DNA of 64,000 bases from Coriaria nepalensis (GCA_027186245.1 CP114481.1:3394501-3458500), one strand, 5' to 3'; shown: positions 37,164 through 49,395, counted from the first letter of the stretch. Notes: generated from the sequence alone by a model not told the origin. Made by a program: numbers and translations.

Positions 37164-40100
37164 CAGAGGTGGAAAAATGGGCTGGGGCAGCACGAGCACG
37201 CCCGACACAGCATGATAAAAGCACGATACGAGCATGGGCAAGGCATGGGTGTTAGGCCATTCTGTGCCCAACATTAGAGGTTCACGTGCCAACACGGCAT
37301 GACATGGATTTTCCATGTTGGCACGCAAGCCAAAAAGGCTCCTAGGCGCAGGCTTAGGCACGGGCCTGCATGCGCAGCATGGAGCCCACTCCTACCGTGC
37401 AAGTCTCTTAGGTGTAGGCCTAAACCTGTGCCTAGGGAGACTCCATGTGGACTGGCATGCTACTACACCCCCTCGGTACTCACACGTTTTTTTTTTTAAA
37501 TTTAAAATTTAAAATTTAATTTAAAAATTTTTTCCCTCTCATTTTTTCTTATAAATACTTATTTTTCCTCCATAATTTTCACACTTCAATTAACATTTTA
37601 TTCTCTTTCTCTCTAATTTTTCATCTTTTTCTCAATCTATATTCTCTATAATCTCTTTTAGTATTTCTAATTCATCTCAATCTCCATAATCTCTTGATTC
37701 TCTCTAATGTTTTGTCTCAAATTGTATACTCTCAAATTCTCACTCTCAACCGTGAAATTTTCATCGATTGAATTTGAATCATTATAAGTTGTTATTTACT
37801 TACATTTATTTTCATGTTTTATTCTATATTTACTAATTTATATTAATAAGTCATATTTATATTATTCTATATTTACTATTATTTTGATATAGGAAATAGA
37901 TCCCCATCATGAAAATGTTATCGGTTTTGGACATTTTGGTTACTCCGAGAACGACATAACTATAGAAGACTATATAGATCTTCTTGATGACATTGACAAC
38001 AATATAGAGGAAACACAAAAAGATACACCGAGTACAACAACATCTAGAAAACATCAAAAGAAGACATCTATTTCGAAAGTTTAGAATTATTTTGAAAAAA
38101 AATACCAACCAAATGAAAAAGGTAAAATGGAAAGATTTGATATATGCAAGATATGTAATAAAAAATTAACTACAAATGCCACGGATGATACTGGCCACTT
38201 AAAATAATATATGGATAAATGTATGCCTACATTTGATACAGGTATAACTCAATCTACTCTTGCTTTTCAACGTGATGGTATGGTTAGTAATTGGTCTTAT
38301 GATGATGCAAGAGCTAGAGAATGCTTAGCTAAATTGATTGTTATTTCTGATTTACCTTTAAGTTTAGGTGAAAATAAATATTTTGAAGATTTTCTTAAAA
38401 ATTGTTTTAATTTGCACTATTGTAAAGAAATTAGAAATACAATTAAAAAAATATTTAGAATTATATTTTAAAAAATGACATGTTGCTTTAAAATTAAAAT
38501 TATGAGCATCTCATGTTAGCATTGCATTAACTTCGGATATTTGGAATTTTGATCTAAATAAGATTATTTATATGTAGTCATACATTATTTAGATTATGAA
38601 TGGGTATTAAATAAAAAAATAATAGGTTTTAGAGTAATTGAGTATGAACGTAATGCTGAAAATATTTCTAAAATAATTTTACAAGTTTTAAGCGATTTGA
38701 TATAAAACAACGTATAATATTAATTACCTTAGATAATGCTTTTGCGAACATGAGAGCTATAAATTGCTTACAATCCCAATTAGATGGATATAATGGTGGA
38801 ATATTTATGCATCAATATTGTGCTTGTCATGTTATCAACCTAATAGTTAAAGAATGTTTGAAATTAGTAAGTGAAGAAATTGAAAAAATTAGAGAAGCAT
38901 TAGTTTGGCGAGGTAATTCAAATTTGCTTGTTTCTATATTTAAAACTTTTTATACTTCCTTAAATGAAAAACCTAGAAAATTTTCTCTTGATATAGATAC
39001 TAGATGGAATTCTACTTATATTATGTTAAAGCATGCTTTATCTTATAGTAATGAGATTAGTTTATTTTATTATCATAAAAAAAGGTAAATTATATTATTT
39101 GATAATAATTGAGATACTGTTAGAAAATATATTAAATTTGTAGAAGTTTTTTATAACTCTAATGTACTTTTTTTTTAAATGTTTATTATCCTATTTCACC
39201 ATGGTTCTTCCAGAACTTCTTAAAATGGCTTCAATTTTTGGGCAGTATGTTGATGATATTCTTTTTGAATCTATTGTAATTAAAATAAAGGAAAATTTTT
39301 AAAAATATTGGTCTGATATTCTATTCTTGTATTCTTTAAGAGTCATTTTAGATCTTAGGATTAAGCTTGAAGGTGATAAAGCAATTCTTACTTTTATTGG
39401 TGATAACTTAAATTTTGATTATACTTCTTAAATTGTTAATGCTTCTGATAAGTTGTATCAAATTTTTAATGTTTATGAAACTAAGTACAACGACTTACAA
39501 CGACAACGATGGAAGAAAAAACAAACAGAAGATATATTGTTATGGGTAGTACTCTCAAAGCGGAAGAGTTTCTCAAGTTCAAGTTCTAGACAAAATAGTA
39601 TGCCTTTGAAATTGTCCACGCCTTCGAGCATGACCGGTAGGTCTAATAGTACACAATACAACGAGCTTTTAAAATATCTTAGGGGTGATTGGGACGAAGA
39701 AGAGGACTTAATATTTTGGAATGGTGGAAGTTAAACTCGTTAAGGTTTCCAATATTAGCCCGATTGGCACACGACATCTTAACTATTCAAGTTTCTTCAT
39801 AAACGGCTTTTAGCATGGGTGGACGAATTATTAGTGATCGAAGAACATTTTTAACACCAGAGATGGTGGAATTATTATTGTGCCTACGAGACTGGGAATG
39901 TGCCCTTAAAAGAGATCAACATCGCATGGAAAGTGAGGACTTAGTCAGAGATTTTGATTCTTTATGCCTTGAATACGGAAATTCTAATTCTAGTCAAGAA
40001 GGAGTAGGAGTAGGAATATGATATAGTTCTGAAATTTAGAAAATTTTATTTATAATTGTAAATTTATGATTATGTTTATATTTCGTTTTTAGATCTTGTA

Positions 40101-40757
40101 TCGTAAATTGATTACCGGTTTTCTCTTACTGTGGTCGGGAGAGATTTTTTCATTAGAAATCATTTTGTATATTGAAATATTTCGATTAATGCAAAAAAAA
40201 AATTGGCTAAATAATACTTTTTACATTTTATTTACAATTTTAATTATTAGTAGTACATGAATTACTTCTTATATGCTCGTCTTCTTGAGACTTGAGGACC
40301 TAAGGTGTCTAAACTCCAAATCATATTATTTCTCTTAGATCCCCTCTCTGGTTTGACATCCGCATTCTCCATCTGCTATAACATAAATAAGAAAACATCT
40401 AAACATTTGAACATAAGAAAATATATATTACTCTTCGACTCTTCGGCAGGGCACCGCACGGGTCCATAGGCCGGCACGGTACGGGCCCACTAGCCGACAC
40501 GGTATGGTACAGGCTCACAGGTCGGCATGACATGGTATGGGCTCACGGGCTGGCAGGGCATGATACAGGCACACGGGCTAGCACAGCACGACACAGTACA
40601 GGCTCACAGGCCATCACGAGATCATAAGCCAATATGGCACATTTTTAACCTGTTACCATATCTATACCAGGTTGTACCCATATTTTTAGATATGATCACA
40701 AATATAATACATAACTATACCAAAATCAGGCCATACTAGTACAAATTATCACCTCCG
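37164..40757 (+). mobile_element. hAT-family DNA transposon, defective
   Basis: The left end reads 'cagaggtggaaaaatg' (37164) and the right end, read inward on the minus strand, 'cggaggtgataatttg' (40757), a plausible short inverted repeat for a hAT element. Both subterminal regions (37,175-37,470 and 40,440-40,640) are unusually GC-rich and carry many short copies of 'cacggg'/'ggcacg'-like motifs, in an otherwise AT-rich neighbourhood. Such subterminal repeats are transposase-binding sites in known hAT elements. The bases flanking the two ends do not match as an 8-bp target duplication. Confidence 0.65.
37891..40021 (+). pseudogene. hAT transposase with BED zinc finger, dead
   Basis: Visible parts are a BED finger (NYFEKKY ... 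CKICNKKL ... DKC, 38,080-38,225) with the usual Trp codon turned to a stop, a central RICESLEEPER-like region (QYCACHVINLIVKECLKL, 38,813-38,868; FSLDIDTRWNSTYIML, 38,980-39,030) and the C-terminal dimerisation domain (GGRIISDRRTFLTPEMVELL, 39,818-39,880) ending at 40021. Stops and frameshifts occur between all blocks. Confidence 0.82.
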
Positions 40758-41004
40758 GTAAACAAAAGGGAATTTAAATCGATTGAACAAACACAAAATA
40801 CAATTTAAAAATTAAAAAGCTAATCCTAACACGACAAATCAGCATTTGAAATTTACGGCCAGGCCCTAATAGACGAGGAAAAGCACACGACACCAAAATT
40901 AATGTCGTATGACCCACTTTGGCATTTTCTAACACATCGACAGTAACTTTTTCATCCTAACGACTCACCAGGTGGACCCCTTTTCCATGGACATTTCCGT
41001 CAAA
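40758..41004. other. 3' flank of the CCCCPC gene
   Basis: Short spacer; presumably includes the 3' UTR of the minus-strand gene ending at 41005. Confidence 0.5.
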
Positions 41005-41538
41005 TTAAGTTCCAAACGAAGCACAATCCCAATCGTTAGATCTATCGCGAGACGAACCCCTCCAGAAACCGGTCCAATTAATCGGGGGCCACATCTCATC
41101 ATCATCATGATCATCTTCCAGCTCCTCCAAATTAACGGCCTGTGTTGACATTATCGATGGTCCGAGAATCACCTTCTCGTTCGCTTCCAACTCGTCATCT
41201 ATGGTTCCCATAGCACTGACGACGACGGCTGGCCGCCGCCGCCTCATAATCAAACTCTTCCTTCCAACGAGTCCATAGCATTTCTGCTTATTGTTATTCC
41301 AAGTTTTTCTGCAAAGCCGAACCGGCACTCTATAGACGGCCAACATCATCACGTCCACCACGAGGCATGGACAACAGCAGCATACGGCGGCCACCTCCGC
41401 CGCCGTACCTCCCGCCGTCTCGGTGAAACGTCGCCTCGCTTTTGGCTGTGGATTGGTCGTTGAATCTTCTGTATATAGCAGCGGCGGATGTTTGCGAATC
41501 ATAGCTGGCTCGGATCGTATGAAGACATTCTTAGTCAT
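41005..41538 (-). CDS. Plant-specific small protein with CCCCPC motif, function unknown
   Basis: A single uninterrupted exon of 177 residues. Residues 53-58 are CCCCPC, followed by a hydrophobic run (LVVDVMMLAVYRVPVRLC, about 59-76) and a basic patch with RRRR. An acidic segment (EELEDDHDDDE) and a Trp-containing end (MWPPINWTGFW) follow. The same order, an AAxCCCCPC block then LAVYxVPxxLC, is in a family of uncharacterised plant proteins that I remember but cannot name reliably. The Cys cluster next to a hydrophobic stretch could be lipid-modified or membrane-bound, which is inference. GC content is higher than in the flanks, fitting a real gene among transposon remains. Function is unknown. 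Confidence 0.75.
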   Translation of the reverse strand: MTKNVFIRSEPAMIRKHPPLLYTEDSTTNPQPKARRRFTETAGGTAAEVAAVCCCCPCLVVDVMMLAVYRVPVRLCRKTWNNNKQKCYGLVGRKSLIMRRRRPAVVVSAMGTIDDELEANEKVILGPSIMSTQAVNLEELEDDHDDDEMWPPINWTGFWRGSSRDRSNDWDCASFGT

Positions 41539-43671
41539 CGGAGCTTAAACCAATTAAACTTGATTTCGAAGTCAAAGACATAAATGATTTTCGAGTGATC
41601 GGGACTTTTATTCGATAGAGATGGAGTGTATGGGATTTGAATTTTCTCGAGAAAATTATTTGGACATATTTTTTCGGGAGGATGAAATATTGAAATCCGA
41701 GAACCTGAAGGGGAAATGGAAACGAGGAAGAGGATGATGAAGAAATTTTACAGGCGGATGATATGGGGAGAAAGTAAAGGATGACCGACAATACTAGGAG
41801 CAGGAAAGTGAAAGAAAATGAAGAGATTTTCTGAGAAAGGGGAGAGAAGCAGAGAGATGATACAGAAGCGAAATGCGTAGATTGAAGAGCGAAAGTAGGC
41901 GGAATGGTCGAGAAGGAAAGATAATTTATCTCTGGCGGGGAAAACGTGTAAATGACGTCAGATTTCTAGAACCAGGCGAAAATTTCTTCTTCGAGAATGA
42001 TTATAAAAGTTGGTGTTTACAAAAGAGTATTAAATTAAGACAATTGATGAGAGGAAATTGGGCTAAAAAAGTTTAAGATCTAATTTAATAAGAGCCTTAT
42101 TTTATTTTTGAAAAAATATGTAAAATATTAGACGAAATTCTTTATACTCAAATTTTGGTTGAAAGGATGAAATTGTCATCATCTAATGCAAGTTAACCGT
42201 ATGCATCTTTTATGTGAGGCAATTTTCTTCTATTTTTTTTAATCATTTTTCATTCCGATCGGCTTTAAATTGTGATTAGATTCGTTTACGAGGTTCGTAA
42301 TCGAAGATAAAAAGTTTGAAAATAGATAAACCTCTAAGTTTAGAGTAAGATTCATCAAAATATTTTTCATATTTTTTTTAAATTTGATGGGTAATACTCA
42401 TGTCTTGAGCTCGTTCTGTTCATATTTTGTTTCTAATAGATATTTTGAATCGTTCTATAAGTGAAAAAAAATGCAAATATAAAAATCAAAAAGCTGGAAA
42501 ATCTGATGAACAGATGCAGCGCATTTTTCTCAATTTTCCTAGGTGTATGTACTGAGACAACGTTGAGAAAAATGAATAGATTCAAAAAATTTCTCAATAT
42601 CTTAAGTTAAGTTTGACATTAAAAAATTGAGAAAAGGAAATAGAGTCAAAACTTATACTAACTTCCCAATGTCTTAAGCGAAAGTATACATTAGGATTGG
42701 GAAAAATAAACATAATCAAATTATTTTCTAATTTCTTAATTTCCTGATGTCATAAGTTAAGATAGACATCAAAAAATTGGATAAACAAATGGTTATAGTT
42801 TATGTTTCCTGAAAACAAACGGTTAAGATAGACATCAAGCAAATTACACATTACATTTCAAGCCTGATCTCTAAACTCGATTGCTCTTTATAATTTTGAG
42901 AGTATACTTATTTCATTTATTTTCTCCTCCTATATAGAGATGAAAAGTTTTTTCATAGTCATATACTTCGATGGTGAGTGGAAGAAGAAAGCAAATTCAT
43001 CTTATTAGCATGTAAATAGCACTGAAGGAACAACTTGAGCTTCGATTGAATCTAACGTCACTTATAATTAGTTGTTGGAAGTTTAGACATTGAGAAATCA
43101 TAAAATTCACGCATCACAAATCAGAAATCCAACTCAATTCAATAACATTGCCCCATACTAATGATATTTCTTTCCATTGTAATGAACGTTAGTTATTTTA
43201 AATGAATGATATTTGTTCATCAGAGTTCTGATTGTGGTTGTACTAAATTATTTTTGTTGGTTGCTGTAATTTTATTGAATGAATTGTTGAACTTAATGAC
43301 TTTAGTTGGTTGGTATTTGTTCATTAGGGTTTCGTTGGTTTTGGTTTAATGGCTTTAGTTTGTTGGTTTTGGTTTAAATAATTGAGCAATCAAGATTAGG
43401 TGCTAAAGGTTAAGCATTTCATCTATTAACTTTACAAGTTCGGCCTATGAAAGATATAAAGTTTAGGCTTTAGGTTTAAAATGAAATATCTAAACTTTAG
43501 GGTTTAAGATGAAAGATGAAATATTCAACCTTTATGATTCAAAATGAAAGGTTTAAGCTTTAAGTTTAATATGAAAGTTTAAGATGAAAGGTCTAAACTT
43601 TTGGGGTTTAAGATGAAATATTCAACATTTATGGTTCAAGACTAAGGGTTTGAGATGAAAGGATTTGATAG
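41539..43671. other. 5' flank of the CCCCPC gene and AT-rich repeat sequence
   Basis: The first 350 bases are the promoter and 5' UTR side, purine-rich. From about 42,540 the sequence turns into short diverged tandem repeats (next entry). No gene is seen. Confidence 0.5.
42590..42840. repeat. Diverged ~75-bp tandem repeats with a cttaag core
   Basis: Units centred on 'cttaag' at 42601 and 42673 and 'cataag' at 42751 each run on into a 'gacatyaaaaaattg'-like stretch. Spacing is 72 and 78 bp. The same core recurs at 44,650, and in inverted form near 44,685, on the far side of the 166-bp array. Confidence 0.6.
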
Positions 43672-44610
43672 AAAGGCATAACCTTTAGGTATTAGGGTTT
43701 TACAGAAAGGTCGGACCTTTATGTTCTTTTGTGAGAGATTCGACATTTTTGTTTCTAAATATAAGCCTTAATTATTAGGTAATGATAAAAAGATCCAAAC
43801 TTATAATGAAGTAATGAAATGTTCAACCTTTATGATTCTAAATATAACTTTTAGGTATTAGAATTTCATAGAAAAGTTGGACTTTATGTTCTTTTGTGAT
43901 AGATTCAACTTTTTTATTTCTAAATATAATGTTTAAACAATATATAATAATAGAAATATCCAAACTTATGTGATGTAATGAAAGGTTCAACACTTGTTGT
44001 TCTATGTATAACATTTAGATATTAGAGTTTCATAGAAAGGTTGAATCTTTATGTTCTTTTATGTGAGATCCAACATTTTTTATTCCAAACATAATGTTTA
44101 GACATTGGGTCATGATAGAAAGATCTAAACTTAATGTAAAATAATGAAAGATTCAATCTTTGCAGTTCTATGTATAGCATTTAGGTATTAGGATTTCATA
44201 GAAAGGTTGGATCCTTATATTTTTTTTGTGTGAGATCCAACCCTTTTTGTTTGAAACATAATGTTTACATATTAGATAATGATAGAAAGATCCAAACTTA
44301 ATGTAAAGTAATGAAAGGTTCAACTTTTGTAGTTTTATATATAATAATAAGGTATTAGGGTTTCATAGAAAGATTGGATCTTCATGTAAAAGTGTGAGAG
44401 ATCCAACATTTTTTTTTCCAAACACAATGTTTAGATATTAGGTAATGATAAAAAGATCTCAACTTAATATGAAGTAATGAAAGGCTCAATATTTGTGATT
44501 CTACGTATAACCTTTAGGTATTAGGGTTTCATAAAAATATTGGATTTTTATATTCTTTTGAGTGAGATATAACCTTTTTTATTTCAAACATAATGTTTAA
44601 AGATTTCATA
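43672..44610. repeat. ~166-bp tandem repeat array, about 6 copies
   Basis: Units begin with 'aaaggttcaac'-like sequence at 43672, 43817, 43981, 44147, 44314 and 44480. The last four intervals are 164-167 bp; the first is 145. Each unit contains 'aggtattagggtttcatag', 'gagatccaac' and 'aacataatgttta' variants in the same order. Units are diverged but clearly related. No open frame runs through. Confidence 0.85.
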
Positions 44611-45394
44611 AAAGAAACATAAACTCTATTTTACCCAATTTACCGATGTCTTAAGTTCCAATCTTTTGATATCTTTAAAAACTTAAGATATTGGGAAATC
44701 TAGTAAAAGAAACATAGACTTTTTTTTTACCCGATTTCTTAATATCTTAAGTTTTGAAAGACATCGAGAAATCGGTTAGACAGAAACAAAACCTTCAAGA
44801 ATTTACCTGTAAACATAACAATACCCAAATCACAACACTTATAAACAAATTCAATAACCCAACTAATCAAACCATTATCAAAGACATTCAGTATGAACAG
44901 GTTCAATAACCCAATCATCAAACTCAATCATTACAAAATATAGTATACTTTCTAAATCTAAAGTGTACTTTACAAATGACAAATAATATCAAGACCTAAC
45001 AAAGGTTTAAATATCAAGTTCTTTTGTTGCTTCTTGAAGTGTCCTCTCATAATTATCTTTTAAAGTATGCATTCACTAGTGATCCTTACACTAGTAGCAC
45101 TTGACACAAATTTAGAAAACAAACAAAAAATAAATTACTAGTGCCAAAACTGCTTTTAGTTTATTCTTTTCATCTTTGATGTTTTTGAGTTGCGTTGTGA
45201 GTCATCTACATTATCAGAAACTCCTAAAACATAATTTCAACTAAAATATAGAGTGACAAATTCCTACTTAATGATGAAAATTGAAGAAAAACAATCACAC
45301 ATCTAAGCTATTTGAGTAAGATACTAAAGTAATAATCAAGTGGTTTCATATTATATTTCAATTCTCAATAAGACATGAAATAATCTAACTCTAA
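44611..45394. other. AT-rich spacer with short inverted repeats
   Basis: At 44,640-44,780 the motif 'gatgtcttaagtt' and its inverse occur close together. Otherwise nothing is recognised. Confidence 0.5.
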
Positions 45395-45525
45395 GAAATC
45401 ACATCTTTTTCACGCATTTCATCAAACACCTTCCATGCATTATGTAAATAACCTAATTGACTATACATATTAAGCAACGAGTTTCCACTACATAATCATC
45501 ATAAAACCCAGCTTTAATTATCTTT
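45395..45525 (-). pseudogene. Pentatricopeptide repeat (PPR) gene fragment
   Basis: Minus-strand reading gives IIKAGFYDDYVV, then after a frame change NSLLNMYSQLGYLHNAWKVF and DEMREKDVIS. This is the unmistakable PPR consensus (GxxxDxxVxNSLxNMYxxxGxxxxAxxVFDEM). Only about one and a half repeats remain and a frameshift separates them. Confidence 0.75.
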
Positions 45526-47485
45526 CAATATATCTTTTCCACAATGCCATATCATTAATACCAAAATAAGGTCTTAGAATCGATGAGAATTACATAAACA
45601 AATAGTTCATGGAAGAAACCATGCTTGGCATGGAAGAAAATATGAATTTTTTTAATGGAACAAAAGTGAAATGGACATACCTGCACTGGTGAATTAGATT
45701 GACCTTCTTCCATTGCTTTAGGAACAAATTTTGAACGTTTTGGGTCATTCGTGACTGCCTCCGTTGACTCTACATTTTGTTGCTGCTTCTCTTTACTTTT
45801 CATCTTAGAAAGCCTCATAAACATGATTCATTTTGCAAACTTGAATCTTCTGGTTTGAAATTAAAAGTTGAAGTAGAAGGAATGAAGAAGACGAAGAGAT
45901 TCGAAAAAGAAAAGCTTGAGCTATTTTTGTTCTTAGCATGGGTTACCTTTCAAGTTGGAGGGAAGGAACAATGGTTGAATCATTTTCAAATGCCGAGAGT
46001 GACCCTTCCGAGCTTTCTTCACTTTATGATGCCCAATCAAAAAATGCTCATACTTCTCCATTGCCCACTCTTTCCCATCAACCTTCCTCTTTAAAATCAT
46101 CGATTTGATGTTTGCCTATCGCTTTGTGAGGGCCGAGGTATATGTCATGGCCTAATTAAAGAATACAAGACAGACGGTAAGGACATAACTTTGGAGCACC
46201 CCACGGCTCAGCGACACAAGGATGCGATATCGATATCTGCGGAGATTCTAATCAACCTTGTTCCTGGAAAGGTCTCCAGGAGATTCTACAGACCTTGTAG
46301 ATGAATGACCCATAGACCTAATTTTGTTTTTCTATTATTTTCTCAGCCAATTTTAGCATAATCAGCCAAATAACTTTTGTTTTAATTGGCTTAAAGTAAA
46401 TTTTGTTCATCATTAGGCCATATTTTAATCTATATAATAAATAAAAGTAATTATTTTTGCATGTTTGATCTATAATATAACCCTTATATGCTAAAAAGTC
46501 TGTATATTTAATAACTCGGGATTCTAATAAATTTAAGTTTAAATCAAAAATACGAAAATATACTTAAAATCTGACTAAAATCGGATTAAAATTGGCCTAA
46601 AATCGGCTGAATATTTCCCAAATCTTATTGGATCACTCTAACTCTTATCAAAGTCACTTCAAAATAAACCCAACTAACTAAATATTCAAAAAAATCTTAC
46701 AAAAATCCCAAAAAATCCAATGCAACACATATTTTTCATAACAACGACCTGGTCCTCTTAGCTCTTGGCGTTCCTTAGTCAGCCGTCGCGCTGTCGCGTT
46801 GGACAACGAGCGACTGACCGCATCACATGATCGGTTGTCTAGTTCCATGAGGCTAATCATGCCCAATGGTTAGCTCCTTTACTCATTGTTGGATCGTGGG
46901 GTCAGGCAATCTCGGTCCTTATTATGTCTTTGTTCGATTTTTCTATAAAATGGTCACTTACCCCACCTCAAACCTCATCATTCTCTTCTTAAATTTTCCT
47001 CTTCTCCTTTTTTCCTCCAAGAAAATTCCCATATTTTCAATAGATATTCCTAGAAGCCTAATTTTAGGGGAAACTTGAAGTGGCCTAACTTTGAAGAAGC
47101 AACTTACTTTTTTTAGGGAATCGCTTGAAGTGGCCTATGTCCTCATGGCTACCAAAGTTACTACTCTATCAACTAAGAATCCTCCGCCAGCTTACTGCGC
47201 CTCGATACTTTTGCGGCAATCGAAAAAAGTATGTGTCTTAGCCCTTGCATTCGTAGTGATAGGAATAGTATTCATAGTTGGGGAATTTTCTCTTTTCATG
47301 GTCGGTTCCCTTTTAAGGTCGAATTAATAGATTGAGGTTTCAAAACGCGTTCAATTTTGAGGAGTTAGCTGAGCTGGCTCCTAATCATTAGCGTGGGTGG
47401 ATTGAACACCTGAAGCAAATTTATTTACCTAGGTGGCAATCGATCTAGTTTGCCGAATTTATATTTGATGAGGCTTTCTATAGTT
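45526..47485. other. Unassigned region between PPR fragment and mobile-domain fragment
   Basis: Minus-strand frames at 45,555-45,824 and around 45,830-46,110 give short Lys-rich peptides that I do not recognise. The sequence near 46,740-46,815 is locally GC-rich. It is probably decayed transposon sequence, but no domain supports that. Confidence 0.35.
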
Positions 47486-47840
47486 TATGACTCCACTATT
47501 TTTTTTTTTCGAACATGAATTTTTGGTCTGTTTCCTACAACTTTCTTACCTTTCCTCACATGCAATGATCACCACTTTCGATGTGTCCGTTATTACTGGG
47601 TTACTGATAGAGAGTACCGAGCTGAGAGCGGGTCTTCTCACCTCAACCGATGAGTTCCCCTATCTGAGCAAATAGGTTTCTTACTAGTCATTCAAGAAGG
47701 ACCACATTAGCGATTCTAGGGTGACCGATTGCAAGCATATCGCCTTCATGATGGTTCTCTTTTACAAATTCATTATGTGCATTCTTAGTCAATCTTCAGT
47801 CAATGAGCTTATCCCTCTTGCCATTGCCTTGAGCTAACTC
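47486..47840 (+). pseudogene. Plant mobile domain (PMD) fragment
   Basis: The frame from 47487 reads HAMITTFDVSVITGLLIES, close to the PMD start 'TPTLxDVSxLTGLPIxG'. After a stop, DCKHIAFMMVLFYKFIMC and NELIPLAIALS match the later PMD block. PMDs occur in MAIL/MAIN proteins and in many transposons; with this setting the transposon origin is more likely. Similarity is weak and from memory. Confidence 0.45.
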
Positions 47841-48049
47841 AAAGTGTGCATCGCCCACCCTCAACCTTTTTATCCACCTTAATTTTATATAATATTTTTG
47901 TCTGCCCAAAATATTTTTCATGGCTTTACCCTTGGGTATGGCTACACTTTTACTTCCTAGAGGTCACACAAATTACTTTAGATTCAAAATTCCTATTAAA
48001 CCTCAACAAAATTCAACTTGCAACTTAAAGCAAGGGAGTCAGTTTGCTA

Positions 48050-49395
48050 AATTTATATGTTTAGCATGATTTAGAATATGGAATGAAGCGCCAATGAACC
48101 ACATGTATGCCTTTGAAGTAGTAAACCAATCTTTTAGAGATATTTTATCGACAATCAATCCAGGGGCTAGAAACAAAGCTTTTGGTGGAAATATAATGAT
48201 GTTCAGAAGAGATCTTAGACAAATATTACCAGTTGTTCCAAAAGTGAATAGACAAAATGTCATTTGTCTTCAATAATAGGTCATATATTTGGGACTTTTG
48301 CATGGTTTTTGTTCAAACAAAAAAAACATGAGGTGAAGAGAGGGCTTTGTATCACCAAGTCGACTATCCCATTTTACGAGAGGTCTTGCAAAGTGGTGAT
48401 TGAATATTTCTAGCAATTGCAAAAGACGGTAAAGATGAAGAATCATGGGTGAAAATTCCTACTGAATTTATTCTTAAAAACTCGAACAAACCAATAGTGT
48501 AAATAGTTTCCAACATGTATCTTTCATTTCACCAATCTCAAAAGGATATAAACTACCTAAAGAGAGAGCAATTCTAACATTGAGAAATGACAATGTTGAT
48601 GAGATAAATGACTACATATTAGAATTGACAAGAGGTGGAGTTTAAGTATTTCTCAACTCAGACTCAATTTGCAAAACCACATTAGAGATTGTTGATCAAG
48701 ACATTATGTATCAAGTTGAGTTTTTTTTTAATACATTAATTTTTTATGGAATTCCGAATCACAATCTAAAGTTAAAAGTTGAAGTACCCGTGATGCTTTT
48801 AAAAAAGTAATAAGAAGCTTTGAATGTGTAATGGAATAAGGTAAATTATCACACACTTATGACGCATAGTAATAGAAGCTACAATATTTAGAGGTCAGTC
48901 ATTACCAACTCATTTGCTATACCTAACTCTCTCTTTTAAGATACATAGTTTTTCCATACACTTGCAAGATCATTTTCAGTTAGAACTAACTTAATTATGA
49001 TTGATTTATTTAAGAAATTTCAATACATGACCAACTTATTCTACATTTTCAAATAGGAGTTCAAACATTAGGGCAAAAATTTTAGTTTCCCAAGTGATTC
49101 TATCTCCAACATAACCAAAATGACCTTTTCTTCAAGACAACTTTTTTCTTTGAGAATATATTATGTAATAACAATTAACAAGAGTCAAGGCCAAACTTTG
49201 GAAAATGTTGGGCTTTACTTACCGAGGCCAATGTTTAGTCATGAACAACTCTATATTACCTTTTCTAGAATAACATCCGCAAAGAGCATTGAAATTCTAA
49301 AGGAGAAAGTCGAGAACATAGACTATAAATATACAAGAAACATTGTCTATAAAGAAATTTTTAACAACCTACTTGGTGTTGTAGTAAATTCATTT
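48050..49395 (+). pseudogene. Helitron-type Pif1 helicase remnant
   Basis: Ordered blocks of plant Helitron helicase are present in several frames: WNEAPMNHMYAFEVVNQS and FRDILSTINPGARNKAFGG (48,078-48,190), FRRDLRQILPVVPK (48,201-48,245), KLPKERAILTLRNDNVDEIN (48,551-48,612), FYGIPNHNLKLKVEVPVMLL (48,745-48,801) and the terminal VITINKSQGQTLENVGLYLP ... FSHEQLYITFSR (49,165-49,275) with NIVYKEIFNNL (49,340-49,372). Stops and deletions break it. The Rep domain and a Helitron CTRR end were not found. Confidence 0.8.

Noticed and set aside
37299..37512. GC-rich overlapping frames that look codon-biased
   Set aside because: They lie in the repetitive GC-rich subterminal region of the hAT element.
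37156..40765. 8-bp target-site duplication for the hAT element
   Set aside because: The flanks aatgtgag and gtaaacaa do not match, so no duplication is claimed and the exact ends remain tentative.
43672..44610. CRISPR-like array
   Set aside because: Units are contiguous 166-bp repeats without unique spacers, and the genome is a plant.
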